From positions 302,290,144-302,354,143 of the forward strand of contig OY856186.1 in the NCBI GenBank assembly GCA_963693315.1: a DNA stretch of 64,000 nucleotides, given 5' to 3'. This DNA comes from Diogma glabrata (taxonomy: Eukaryota; Arthropoda; Insecta; Diptera; Cylindrotomidae). This document shows, one piece after another, positions 29,501-41,159 of this stretch (position 1 is its first letter; every line of letters begins with the position of its first letter). The position numbers and the translations under genes were made by a program. Below the pieces are notes generated by a model, which worked only from the letters and a program-made list of their open reading frames with translations, had not been told where the DNA came from and made no database searches.

Positions 29501-32500
29501 GTATTATTTCTGGTTAACGTAAAAGTGAATTGCGAATTGATCACGTTCAAAACAGAGCAAATGCAGAGAAAGTTCAGCGAATGGTTGTGAATTACAGTCC
29601 AAAACTAGGACTGTCATTCGCAATGCAATAACTGATATTAAAATGGCCATTTTACTTTATCAGAAACCACGAAGGCTTGCCCCACTTGAAAATGAGCTTG
29701 TTCGAAAACAGATTGATGAATGAATGGCTGAAGGTATTATACGACCAAGCAACTCAGATTATGGCAGTCCAGTGGTTCTAACAAACAAAAATGATGGAAC
29801 TAAGCGTCTGTGTATTGATCATCGCAGAATGAAGAAAGCAATCGTAAAGGATCGGTATCCCTTGCCGATTGTAGATGAGCAAATTGATCAATTACAGGAT
29901 GTCTAATATTTCTGTTCATTGGATTTAAGAAACTGGTTTTTCCATGTTGCCATGTCAATTGAATCCATTAAGTATACTGCATTTGTCACAGATTGTGGTC
30001 AGTACGTCTTCGTGTTCCATTTGGACTTGGTAATTCACCAATCGTATTCCAACGCTTCATTAACGTCATTTTTCGAGAGCTGTATATTCAAAAAATTATT
30101 TGTGTCTACGTGGATGATTTAATCATACTGGCTAAGTCAGAGGAAGAAGCTGTGAATAATCTTAGAGCAGTTTTGATGGTTGCTTAAGAAAATGGTTTTG
30201 ACAAGTGGTCAAAGTATGAAGCGTGTCGAGTACCTGGACTATGATATTGAAGATGGTATAGTGAAACCTTCAAAAGCAAAAATAGCAGAGATTGAGAAAT
30301 TTGCCGAACCTAGAAATGTGTTACAGATTCAACAGTTTTTGGGCCTCACACGCTATTTTCTTAAATTTGTGAGGCACGCAGAAATAGCGAAACCATTGAC
30401 GAACTTGCTTCGTAAGAACGTCGAGTTTGTGTTTGGGTACGAGGAAAGACGCGCATTTGAACGGTTAAAGCAAGCGTTAACAACGAAACCTGTGCTACAA
30501 ATCTATTCTCAGACTGCAAAAGCCGAGCTTCACACAGATGCATGTCAAATTGTTTCCGGCGCAGTGTTAATCCAGCAAAGTTCAGATGATCATCAAATGC
30601 ATCCTGTGTTATACTACAGTCGCAAAACTTCTTCAGCAGAATAAAAGTATGAGTAAGTAAAAGTACGAGTTGTCAGTGCCTTAAGAAATTTCGAGTGTAT
30701 CGTCTGGGTGTGCCAATTAAAATTTACATTGATTGTGCTGCGTTTAAAGGCACTATGGAAAAAAAGGAACTTTCGTATCGTATTGCTGGGTGGGTTCTTT
30801 GCTTGCAAGAGTTTCGATATGAGTTGAAGCATCGTCCGCCATACAAGATGCGTCATGCAGATGCTCTTTCCTGTTGTCCAGTCGTCTGTTTACTGGAAGA
30901 TGATGTTACTTAAAGGATTTAAGTGGCACAAAAGGATGATGAATATCTAAGCATAGTTGTCAACCAACTAGATTTGGGTGCGTATGACAATTATATAAAA
31001 AATAATGGCATTATTTTAAAAAATTATAGAGGCAACGACTGTTTGGTTGTCCCGAAAGCAATGTAAAATGAAGCAATACGGTCCTGTCACGAGCAAGGTC
31101 ATTTAGGAAAACAACTTACCATTTCAAACAACGTACTTTCCGAAAATGGACGAAAAAATTGTGTCTTATATCAAAAAGTGTGTCCGCTGCATACTGATTA
31201 ATCGAAAAGAAGGAAAACAAGATGGTGTACTCAATTCAAAACCAAAAGGCGATTCACCATTCAACACTTATTACGTTGATCACCTGGGTCATCTAGCGAC
31301 GTCAAGAAAAATGTATAAATACGTTCTCTGTTCTATTGATGGTTTCACAAAATTTGTTTGGCTTTACCCCACACGAAGTACAACAACAAAAGAAGTGATC
31401 ACCAAACTGGAAATTCAGAAAAAGAATTTTGGGAATCCAAAGCACCTCATAACTGACAAGGGTAGTGCATTCACTTCAGGCGATTTTCTCGAATACTGTA
31501 AAGATGAGCAAATCGAGCACCATGCCATCACCACTGGAATGCCAACTGGAAACGGTCAAGTTGAACGAAACAGGGTTATATTTCCGGTTCTGACTAAGTT
31601 GTCGTTTGATAATCTTGCAGATTGGTGAAAGTATATCGATCGAGTTCAACGCTATATCAATAACACTTTTCATCATCAATTAGACGTACACCTTTCGAGC
31701 TGTTGTTTGGTGTGAAAATGTGAGGATCTGGGGATATGCAAGTGCGTGAAGTTTTGGAAGTTGAAGCAGACGATTTGTTTGATGATGAACGCGGACTTAT
31801 GCGAAATGAGGCTCGTATACAAATTCAAAACATACAAGATAATAGGCGAAGTTATGATCGTAAGCGTCAACAAGCACCACAATACAAAATTGGAGATGCG
31901 GTTGTCATCAAGAGGACACAATTTGGTAGTGGGTTAAAGGTGCAGATAAAGTATCTTGGGCCATACGAAATTCGGAAAGTTCTCCCGAACAACCGTTATG
32001 AGGTGAGGAAGTCCAGTGACAGTAAAGGTCCACGTCTACGAAAGTGTCAGCAGAGTTTATGAAACGATATTATGTTGGAATGTCAGACGGTGACGACAAC
32101 GAAGAAAATGTTAATTCACAAAACGTGTTAATACTGAAGAGCAAAGTGCAGATCAAGACATGGAGAATACAGTTTCAAGAGTCTTGGTGGAAGCGGTTTC
32201 TTGGGATATAACGACTCCGGAGTCGGTGGTCGATGCAGGATTGCTGTGTAGGAATTGTCTACGGTCTTCATTCTCTCACTCTCTCCTGATATCAATTCTG
32301 TTTCAATATACATATACAATGGTAACGTTTCATCAATGTAGACATTTTTTTGTGAGTCAGTCTAAAAAAATATTCAAATAAATCGCATCGTTTTTCTTTA
32401 AAATAATTTACGCGTTTTATTACAAGAGCTAACTTTTTTCCTACATAAATATCCATCGTTTTCTAAAGTTTCATCAAAATTAGTTTATTGAAGAAAGTTG

Positions 32501-33919
32501 TAGTATCCCAACAGACATAAATTTTGTTGTACCAATAAAAAAGCAAACAAAAATTTTTTTTCTGGAAGTGATAAACCAAATGTTAGGATGCAGAACTGTT
32601 ACAAATCATACTTTAAGCATATTTACCATGTTTCAGGTGCTGATGTTATAAGTTTCAAATAAACAAGTGCTCGGAAGGACCCAAACTAATCAATTCTTTG
32701 TTATTGAAATCTCCATCTTCGTCAAAGTGTCACCAAAATTGATTAATGAACGAAGTCTGTTTTCTACCACCAAAATTTAATAACAAATTATTCGGTATTT
32801 GTGAGCCATTAAACTCAAGTAACTTTGTGGATCCTTTGAATTTTTTCGATTCGAAATCATTGTTGGGTTTCTGTGAATAAACCTTACAGTTTTATTACAT
32901 TAAAATACATTTTTCTCTTTATACGTGTTTCGATCTTCATTTAAAAACAAAGTGAGGAAAGTAAGCAAATGGTGGACTAGCCGCAACTTTGGTTCGATTT
33001 GCCCCAAAAGCTGATCATCCTTTTACACTAATTGAAACCTTTTTAATAAGTTTCATCACAGTCACTTCATTATTGTAGACAAAAACACAGCAAAATTGTA
33101 AAAAAATTTTTTTACGAAAGTGCAAAACCGGCAATTGGAATGCGAAACTGTTTTGAACCGTACGTACTAAATGCTTATGTTCCAAGTTTCATCCAATTCG
33201 TTACATTTTTGCATCTTTTGTCAAAGTGTCAAAAAAATTAATTCACGAACTAAATGTTGTATGCTTCCAACATACATAAAAAACGTAGTGAAAAAAATCA
33301 CATGTTGTATGGTTACCTGTTGTATCCCTTTGTCCAATGTACTGCAAAACCTAATTAAATCTTTCCCATATTCTCTCAAGCAATTTCTCATATTGATTAA
33401 AACCTTTTACCAACGTTTCATGAAAGTCGATTTGTAACTGTACGCTATAAACACTAAACACCTGGAAAAAAAACATTTTAACCGAAAGTTGATTTGCAGA
33501 AATATTGGAAACAGTACTTAAACCTTATATGCCAAGTCTCAATAAAATTAAAAGCCAGGACTAGAAGATATTAAACATTCAAACTAACAGGTGTTCGTGA
33601 GACCCCTCACAATTTTGTCCAACTTTGAAATGAATCCAGATCTTCCATTTTCAAGTGAACTTGAATCATATATACCATATACCAAAGTTTCATCAAGTTC
33701 CCACGGGTTTTTGTCAGGCACCCACATGCACACCTTTTTTGGGCTATTTAGATTCAGGATGGTATAAAAAAAAAGATAAAATAAAATTAGGGCAATGTAA
33801 GATTTTTTTTTTGTTCGATATATCGCATTACTTCACACAATTTTCAGAATTAAGAAAATTGAGGTTGAATTCAATTTGATTTGTATTTTATTCTCTTCTC
33901 TTATTCTGATTATTCTCTC

Positions 33920-33982
<63 letters not shown>

Positions 33983-34412
33983 CCTATTTGCTTAAGCTTG
34001 GTTTAATATTTGATTGTTTTTTTCAGACTTTATCACATTGTGAATTAATAACCGATGAAGGTATACGACAATTAGCAGCCGGAAGTTGTGCAGCTGAAAG
34101 TCTATCCGTCCTAGAATTGGATAACTGTCCATTAATTACTGATTCTACTTTAGAGCATTTAATATCTTGCCATAATCTCCAACGAATAGAATTATATGAC
34201 TGCCAATTAATATCTAGAAATGCAATTAGGAGATTAAGAGTAAATTAAAAATGTTTTTATGGAAATCGTTAATATGTAAGTTTTATTTTGTTTCTCTTTT
34301 ATAGAATCATTTGCCAAATATAAAAGTTCATGCATATTTTGCACCAGTTACACCACCACCGGCAACTACAGGACCACGACCACGTTATTGTCGATGTTGT
34401 GAGATTCTTTGA
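26541..34412 (+). CDS. F-box/LRR-repeat protein, FBXL2/FBXL20-like (partial, seven exons)
   Basis: Substrate receptor of an SCF (Skp1-Cullin-F-box) ubiquitin ligase. Exons, all phase 0: 26541-26624, 26690-26962, 27022-27210, 27277-27468, 27552-27653, 34027-34239, 34305-34412, each with GT donor and AG acceptor. They give 386 residues plus TGA. Exon 1 opens VSKHWNNLALDG, the end of the F-box; the N-terminal ~50 residues and start codon are not in view and should lie in an upstream exon. About 11 leucine-rich repeats follow, with the usual C-xx-ITD signature (CKIITDCSIQAL, CELITDEGIRQL, CPLITDSTLEHL). The tail has HAYFAPVTPPP and ends CRCCEIL, a CaaX box with terminal Leu predicting geranylgeranylation and membrane attachment, as in FBXL2. 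Intron 5 (6.4 kb) hosts a dead retroelement. Confidence 0.95.
27837..27946 (+). repeat. 5' LTR (or its conserved end) of the intronic element
   Basis: 110 bp matching 32337-32445 with a handful of differences. Contains GTGAGTCAGTCTAAAAAAA and an AATAAATCGCATCG polyadenylation-like word. Confidence 0.75.
27947..27964 (+). promoter_or_regulatory. Primer-binding site of the intronic element
   Basis: TGGGGGCTCAACCGGGAT abuts the LTR. It differs at two bases from the sequence known to pair with tRNA-Pro in other retroelements, so tRNA-Pro is a plausible primer. Confidence 0.65.
28321..29163 (+). pseudogene. Gag relic of the intronic element
   Basis: Starts MEEPRQSMSSAAMRKELE at 28321 and meets a stop within 25 codons; Gag-like reading continues in other frames (FKDIEESIMKYN, WNDLKLFLKNVFAP, MLERKKRADESY). 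It ends in two CCHC knuckles, CYKCYENLHYSRDC and CFQCDEYGHLATKC (29042-29155). Multiple frameshifts make it non-functional. Confidence 0.75.
29148..29489 (+). pseudogene. Aspartic protease of the intronic element
   Basis: An open 113-residue frame with the active site ALVDSGSELNLIA and a later PYEFILGNELL motif (the ILG motif of retropepsins). It overlaps the end of gag in another frame. The domain is whole but sits in a broken polyprotein. Confidence 0.8.
29690..30913 (+). pseudogene. Reverse transcriptase and RNase H of the intronic element
   Basis: Pieces in order and in several frames: GIIRPSNSDYGSPVVLTNK, RLCIDHRRMKKA, SLDLRNWFFHVAM, RVPFGLGNSPIVFQRF, catalytic YVDDL (near 30107), VEYLDYDIEDG, FLGLTRYFLKFV, RNase H AELHTDACQIVSGAV and ELKHRPPYKMRHADALS. 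Stops at about 29721, 29904 and 30184, plus frameshifts near 30000, 30190 and 30650, show it is dead. Confidence 0.85.
31090..32062 (+). pseudogene. Integrase of the intronic element
   Basis: HHCC finger pieces (HEQGHLG, CVRCILIN), then the catalytic core with YYVDHLG, ITDKGSAFTSGDF and TGNGQVERN (D, D, E). A break near 31625 is followed by a C-terminal frame (31736-32062) with the GPY motif KYLGPYEIRKVLPNNRYEV. At least two frame breaks. Confidence 0.82.
32337..32445 (+). repeat. 3' LTR (or its conserved end) of the intronic element
   Basis: 109 bp matching the 5' copy, ending CTACA before host intron sequence. Confidence 0.75.
32446..33913. repeat. Intron sequence with a degenerate dispersed repeat
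   Basis: The word GTTTCATCAAAATT or close variants recurs about nine times (near 32470, 32727, 33050, 33186, 33227, 33416, 33535, 33690), often followed by TTAATGAACGAAGT-like text. A longer unit with GAAAGTG...CAAAACC...GGAATGC...AACTGTT is seen near 32560 and 33113. Period is irregular. 32791-32945 is related to the insertion at 22683-22806. Confidence 0.45.
33914..33979 (+). repeat. CT microsatellite
   Basis: About 66 bases of CT repeats with one interruption (CTAT), 47 bases upstream of the exon at 34027 and so close to its polypyrimidine tract. Confidence 0.95.
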
Positions 34413-37400
34413 GATCAGGCAGTTGGCTTAGCCAGAAAAGTTTTATGTAGAAATAGGGATGACTGATATTTTAACTTATATAACTATTATAATTTATAAT
34501 AACAACTTTTTTTAGATGCAGCTATTGTAATTTTTTTTACCTTTTTATATCATTTTATCTATCACTTTTATCAAAATATTGTTTAATTAAAGAGCTTCAT
34601 TGTCTGTTTTTATTAGTATGTAAACTCATTTTTTAAATCTGAAAAAAATTGTGATAGATAAAACACACAAATCGTAACTTTTTATATCAATCAGAGAGTT
34701 GCTTTTAAATTTTTGCTTTGTCTTTAACAAGTAGAAATTAATTATATAGACTGATTGTAAACAAAATTTCAAGTCTAAGTAAAACTTTAATTGTCAAGTT
34801 TTTAGTTTATGCAGCTATTTTATGCCTTTTTCCAAGTGAAATTGTTTTTTTTTTTAAAGAAATCGCATTGCAACTCTATGTTATCGACATTTGATTATCG
34901 CTTAGAAATTGTCGCTAAATTTTTTGTTGTAGATGAATGAAAAAAATATCCTAATGTTATATAATATATTAACAAAACATGAAACCAAATATTAATATTA
35001 TCAATATAAAATTGGTGATAAAGAAATTTCGACATTTAAACGCATAATTATTTTAAATCTTAAATAATAGTAATTTGTGTAACAAGATTAAAAAGTACTG
35101 CTTTTTCGTACACGTTAAACAGAAAAGGGTGAAACGTACTTTTTGGCAAAATATATTATATTTTTTGTACGACTTGCAACATTTCCATTCAATAATTATG
35201 TATCTAAATTTGTTACTAATTGAAATTACATATTTGTTTTGTGTTTTTATTCGTTTTGTTTTAAAAATTATATATTGGAACAACTAACTTTATTTTGTAT
35301 TTTGTGTGGAAAAAATTAACATTTCATGTCTTGCCATTTTTTAATGCATAAAATGTTCTTATTAAAACATAAAAAATAATTTTTATTGATGGAGATGAAC
35401 GAAGGAGAAACGATTACTTAACGTTCTCTTTTGAGGCTGACAGTTAATAGCTCTTGCCGTACAAAGAATAATTTTTTTAATCGAAAATTAAAACAAACAG
35501 CCTAATTCTACAATGTTTAGGTTGATATTTGCATAAGTTATAGTAAATAATATGTTGGAAATAAGTTTATTGTTGTTATTCTCTTAGTATATTAAAACAA
35601 GTCATTTATATATAAACGAAAATTTTCCCACCGAAAAAATTGACGATTTAGTTACTAATTTGCTTCTTCCTGCTCAGGGAACTTATAAAACTTAATGAGG
35701 ATTATAGAAACTATTTGTAATATAGATATAGGAAATGTTTACATTTACTTATAATACATCTTACAATGAGAGCAAATTTAGTTAAGTTATTTTAAGTCTT
35801 CAATAAACAACAGAATATATTTTTTTAACATTAACTTCTGAAAACCAAATAACGATTATTTGGAAAAGAGGTTTGTTCGTAGGAAATGAAAGTCAGTTGC
35901 ATTTAATTCTGATCTAATGATTGCGTGGGAGGGAGTTCATATAGTTGATTGGAGTAGGTTACAAATAGATGTTTTATAGTTCTTTTCAAGAATATCTAAA
36001 TATACTTTTGTTTTTAATGTGCCTATGCTGGCAATCAGAAGCATTTTTTTTTTGTTGCTATTTGGCTTAAAAAAAGTGCGATTCACCATTTAATTTCCCT
36101 ATTTTCTTTTATCTATAATTTCATCATTTAACAAATTTAACTAAATTTACCGTCCAAGACTACTTCAATTAATCTCAGCTTTTCGTATAACTTTATGAAA
36201 TGGCAAACTATGACACTTTGTCTTTGAGAATTGAAAAATCAATAAACTTATTTCCACTAAACATAAATGCATTTATGATTAACTATATAATCATACCAAT
36301 ACATCGTAAAACTAATTTTAAAAATTAAATTAAATATAATAAAATAATTAGTATAAATATTTAAAAAAAATCCTATAGCAACAATTTATAATTTAAATCA
36401 AATTATATTCAAGATACATAAATACGGTAATAGTAATAATATTAATAAAAATAATAAATAACACAATTATTTTATAAATATTTAATGTTTTAAAATGATA
36501 CTATAAATTAGATAATGAAAATATAATCAGAATTTATATAATTAAATTAATTAATCATTTTATTAAAACGAAATTGACCAATCAATTCATTACATATTTA
36601 TGATATATGATAATTTGTTACCATTTCATAATTCTTAATAAATTTGTTTTTATTTGAAAAAAAATTTTTTTCATATAAATTAATCTATCGTTTAACTAGT
36701 ATTGTAACTTCCAATTAATTTTTGAATCTTTTTGTACTCATGCGATATCTATCTAGTATTGTTTAGAAACAGTTTTGTATTTTATTTATAAAATAATTAT
36801 GCAGTTCAAATTAATGTTTTTTATATTTCAGTACTTCAAATACTGAATATAATTTCTTTTTAAGTTTTGTCATGTGTTTAGAATGTTAAAATTTGTTATT
36901 GATTTTTGTGTTTGTGCCTATAAAATTGAATTCAGTATTTTGAAAGTTCTGAAATATATATTTTCGGGATAAAGATTAGAGATAGGAATTAAGCAAATAT
37001 GTATAAGTAATTTTTTTAAGTAATTAAATTAAGATAGAGCGAACGACACATGTTTTCCTGAAACTAGCATTAGTTAGCATAGAAAATGATTTGACAACTA
37101 TTTTAATTAATTCAACAGTTGTTTTTATTGATCTTTAAACTTATAATGTTTCGACAGATAAATCAACTTTTTTTTATTCAAAGTTAGGCATGTTAGGTTT
37201 TTCTATGCACAGTTAGGAAAGCTAGGGTTATTTATAATAAATTATAAATTAACGTCTCTGAATATCTAAAGATACCATGCTAACTAGAGATTAGGATTAT
37301 GTTTAGATAAATTAAGCTTCTTTCAGAAATTTATTAACCACTTTAAAATTTTTTGGGAACAACCCATGAAGGTATGGTATTCCAGAGATGAAAAAATCAC

Positions 37401-37648
37401 GTTGAAAGGCGACAGTTCTACACTTTTTTATTTGAACCATTAGCCAATGGGACATTTAAGAAGCAACACCGAAAGCTTCACCGGTCTCTTGTTTCACAAG
37501 GAAAAGTAAATCTCCCGTCGCTCTTCCTTTTCAAAACCCGTATTGCCCGAAACCCGAAGACGCTAAGAAGCTCATAATATTAAAATTAATGTATTTCTCA
37601 AAAATTTTAGCTACAACTGATAAAATTGAAATAGAATTTGTTGGATCA
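34413..37648. other. 3' UTR of the F-box gene and AT-rich intergenic sequence
   Basis: No coding region beyond the F-box stop. Several AATAAA-type signals are present, so the transcript end was not assigned. Extremely AT-rich around 36280-36700. Confidence 0.5.
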
Positions 37649-37656
37649 GTTTTAAT

Positions 37657-38043
37657 CAGTGTCTCGAACCCAAAAAAATTGGGTGCAGGTTCAGGTTCGG
37701 GTTTAATACATTAAAACTTAGTGGGTTCGGTTCGGGTTTGGGTTCGGGTTCAAATTTGTTACAAAAAAACCAATTTTTTCGAATTTTTTTTATGAATTCA
37801 TTATTTTTTTATGTTACATGCATACTGTTATGCATACTGTGTTTATGTTACACACATTTTTATTTTGGAAAAAAATTTTCATTTAATTCTCACTATTCTC
37901 TACTGAAACAAATAATAATGTTTGAAACAAAACAAAATTATGCGAAATATGAAATTTCTTACGCAAACTTTCTAAATTTCCTATATTAAAAATTGAACCT
38001 GAACCGCGTTTTTGATTGGGTTCGGTTCGGGTTCGAAACCCTG
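37657..38043. mobile_element. hAT-like MITE with 8-bp target-site duplication
   Basis: Terminal inverted repeats CAGTGTCTCGAACCC and (inverted) CAGGGTTTCGAACCC match at 13 of 15 bases. GTTTTAAT flanks both ends (37649-37656, 38044-38051). CAGNG termini and an 8-bp duplication are hAT hallmarks. The ends are rich in GGTTCGGGTT; the 387-bp body has no transposase. Confidence 0.85.
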
Positions 38044-38051
38044 GTTTTAAT

Positions 38052-39360
38052 ACCTTTTTTGAAACTGAACTTGCTTTTACTGACTAGTAAAAGCATTTTC
38101 CGAATGATGTTTTTGCGATAAAGTACACGCGTCATTTTGTATGGAAAAAACTCTTATGAATTGGCTTAAGTAAGAAATTCTTTTAGTTTAGATTTTTAGA
38201 GAAACGTTTTCCCAGAAAGCTAACTTTTTCTTGACAGGAATATCTTTAGGTAGAAAAAACTTAAAGTAACTACCTTGGACAGTCTTTACAGTTTTATAGA
38301 AATTGCATGAACCAATAGGGTGCTCAGTAAATTTAGTAGCTTTTTCCCCTTTGAAGAGATTTTTTCTGCATCTTTTAGTTTCTTGTATAAATTTCTCTCA
38401 ATTCGTCGGTACATTCTAAGGTATTCATCTTCATCTGTTTAGTGTTATGCTGTCGTTGTTTTATCTTTAATCTTGGTGTTTTAGTTAATTTAACTATTAT
38501 TACGCTAATAAGTAATAATTATTAAGTTTCATTTTTAGTTAGGTCTAAGATAATATTTATAACTTGACATTAAAGTTCTTATACCGTTCATAATTATGGC
38601 ATGCAGTTCCTAAATGTCTCATCTGAACCCCAAGGTAATGTGTCTTAAGTCAGATTCAATTACAAACAACAAAATTCCATTTAGGTTATTTTGAGGATGC
38701 CTTTCCTTTTGGATCTGTTTCTTTTTATTAGTTTTAATATAGTATATTAGCTCATTTTTTAAGACCGTGCTGTTTGATGTAGTATGTACTGTGCGCTAAC
38801 TGTCTCAAATAATTTCAATTTCACCATACTAACTGCAATTCATGGAAACCCAAACTTATGCAAACTATTTGTAAAATTTGCAAATTCTGGTACAAAACAC
38901 CAATTAGTAAACGCACAATTAGACAAATGCGAAACTCATGTAAAAACTACTATAATCAGTATCTGTGTAAACCATTTGCTATTCCTTTATGTCTCAAGAA
39001 CTAATAGCTCACCATGTTAGTTCTGGTATTTTCTTCAACTGATATTATTCTTCAAGTCCAAAAATACCTTTCGTCTAGAAATCGAAACATTCCGGATCAC
39101 AATTTTGTACATAATTTATTTTTCGAGATCTTTAAAACAAAATAACGATACTTTTATGTTAAATTCATCGATAATTCTGGATTCCATGATAGATATTATC
39201 ATTATTATTACATTTTAAAACAAACAGTTCTCTTCGATATTTTTTTCACTATTGTTGTTTCATTTGAGTGACCAAGTAACTTGAAGGAGTTTGATTTCTT
39301 TCTTCAAAATAAAACTCAAAATTGGTAAAATTGTTAAAATTACATGTGAGGGCGAAATTT
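38052..39360. other. Non-coding stretch
   Basis: No gene or repeat recognised; the 78-residue frame at 38784-39020 has no familiar motif. Confidence 0.4.
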
Positions 39361-39549
39361 GAGACAAAAAACCAACTACTACAAATGTTTGGTATGTTCT
39401 ACTTTCTCGAGAACGAATATTACATCGATTTAATTTATGAAAAACAAAAATGTTTCTTGTTAGATTCTACGACCTGACGTCTATATTGTTTAAGTGAATT
39501 GTTGCGTCTCAGTTGTTAATCAGTTTATCAGAATTACACTAGTTTACAA

Positions 39550-39850
39550 GAAAAATCTCCCTAAATAAAACCCAACTTTTCTTATAGATATTGACCTGCT
39601 GAACACGAATATCATATTCATTTTTTTAAAGGTAACTCTTGTTTTTGAGATATTCGTATTAAAAGTATTAAGTATTAAGTAAAATTGTATTTTTCGGTTA
39701 TTCTGGATTTTGGATCGCATATTTTACAAAACAAACAAATTTCATATATTAATGAAACACGTGCATACTAAAGATACTAACAAATATTTTGAGCTTTTTA
39801 TTGTAAAAATCCATCAAGGATTCTGAAAGTTACACTCGAAAAAAGTTGAA
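39550..39850 (+). repeat. Dispersed repeat, copy related in inverted orientation to 46380-46740
   Basis: Shared ordered blocks with the reverse complement of 46380-46740: AAACCCAACTTTTCTTAT, GCTGAACACGAATATCA, TTGTTTTTGAGATATTCG, ATCGCATATTTTACAA and GTAAAAATCCA. Non-coding. Confidence 0.65.
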
Positions 39851-39865
39851 TAACAACAAAAATTT

Positions 39866-40037
39866 ATTCGGGATTTTTGTGAGCAATTAAACTCAAGTAA
39901 TTAAGGAAATAATTTGAATTTTTTCAATTCAAAGGTATTGGTGGAAATAAATCAGAAAAAAACTCTGTTTTTCTCTTTTCAGTGCCAGAATGAGTTCAAA
40001 TCCTTTGGCAGACACGCTATCCACTTCGCCACCAATG
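39866..40037 (-). repeat. Short interspersed element with tRNA-like head
   Basis: The minus strand starts with TGGCGAAGTGGATAGCG (near 40031-40015), close to a pol III A box, and has GGATTTGAACTCA about 28 bases further on, close to a B box. Then comes a body shared with 22683-22806 and 32791-32945 (ACTTGAGTTTAAT, CTTTGAATTGAAAA). The spacing is short for a tRNA, so the head is either compacted or decayed. A tRNA-derived SINE is the best guess. Confidence 0.45.
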
Positions 40038-40581
40038 CGTTAATATTTTGAAGTTGAAACTTCATCATCACTCTATGTACTTAAGTTGAATTCTCAACTG
40101 TCATTAGACTCCTATTCATCTTAAATGCTTTAAAATTATTTTTCGGGATTTTTCCATAAAATTTCTAGACACTACTATTGTGTGAATCCATAGAATGTGT
40201 AATATTTCTAATATAGTCAACATTTTAAGTCACGAGTGTATATTCATTATTAGGGCAACCAAAATATGCACTATGAAAACCATTTTAAGCGCAGCGCTAT
40301 AAATATGTTCTAAAAAAATATTTTTTCTCCGATAGACAGCAAATATAAATTTTGCAGACTTATTTCAGTCAGCAAAGTGGCACTTTTCCTGCCTTGGCAG
40401 CAAAGCAAGTACTTTAATAGAGCAAAATAATTAGACTTCATAGAAATAAACAGATATTGCGATTAAAAAAAAATTTTTTTAATCGATTTTTTTTTTCATT
40501 TTTAAAATTTTGCTTTATTTTTAAAGTAATAATTATTAAATTACATATCATTGTAATTAATCGGAGAAAAAATTATATGTT

Positions 40582-40668
40582 CAACTCGGCAGCAAGGTAG
40601 ATTGACTGCCTTGGCTGAATTCCTAGCCTCGCTCGCTCGGCTATGAACTATCAGCCGCGGCAGTCAAT
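40582..40668. repeat. Long imperfect hairpin
   Basis: CAGCAAGGTAGATTGACTGCC pairs with the inverted GGCAGTCAATCTAC...TTTGCTG around a GC-richer loop. Related CAGCAAAG words occur at 40365-40410, and TCGGAGAAAAAA arms at about 40320 and 40560 are also inverted, suggesting a decayed MITE. Confidence 0.45.
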
Positions 40669-41159
40669 CTACTACTTTGCTGTCTAGTTAAACAACTATT
40701 ATGCATTTAAAATATGCTCTAAAAAATGAGAAAAATCTCATGGAAATATATGTTTTTAAAGTTTCGTTTTTTAATTTGGGTCCTAATAGGTCATAGTGTT
40801 TTGACCATAGTCACGGGACTAGCTTACTGAGCTACCTGAGCTATGTCTTAGCTTTTGTTTGCTATTATAGGCTGTACACTAGAGATATTACGAGTGTCGT
40901 AATAGTAGTACTTGGAAATTGACCACTATTAATTATTATTAATCAATCAGTTATCAAAATTTATTTATTATAATCTAAAGTGCTCAAATCCCGAAAACTT
41001 CTTTGCTTCACAAATATTGACACTAATTGTCTTCAAAATTTTCCCTTTCGATCGTTATTGTTCTTATAACGACGATGTAAATGTTTCTGAAGCATTACAG
41101 AAACCAAATTTGGAACAAATTTAACCAAAACCTTACCCAAAACTTATAAATCTGCAGGT

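Larger units (their letters stand above)
27837..32445 (+). mobile_element. Decayed gypsy-type LTR element in intron 5 of the F-box gene
   Basis: Near-identical 110-bp end sequences (27837-27946 and 32337-32445) begin TGTA and end CTACA. They flank a gag-PR-RT-RNase H-integrase order on the plus strand, the same sense as the host gene. TGGGGGCTCAACCGGGAT directly after the first repeat is a good primer-binding site. The LTRs may originally have been longer, since upstream of TGTA the two sides resemble each other only in patches. All frames carry several stops and frameshifts. Confidence 0.85.

Noticed and set aside
37657..38043. GGTTCGGGTT words read as telomere-like repeats
   Set aside because: They lie within the ends of a MITE with clear terminal repeats and an 8-bp duplication, which explains them better.
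39990..40037. Intact tRNA gene
   Set aside because: A- and B-box-like words are too close together and no cloverleaf with acceptor stem could be built.
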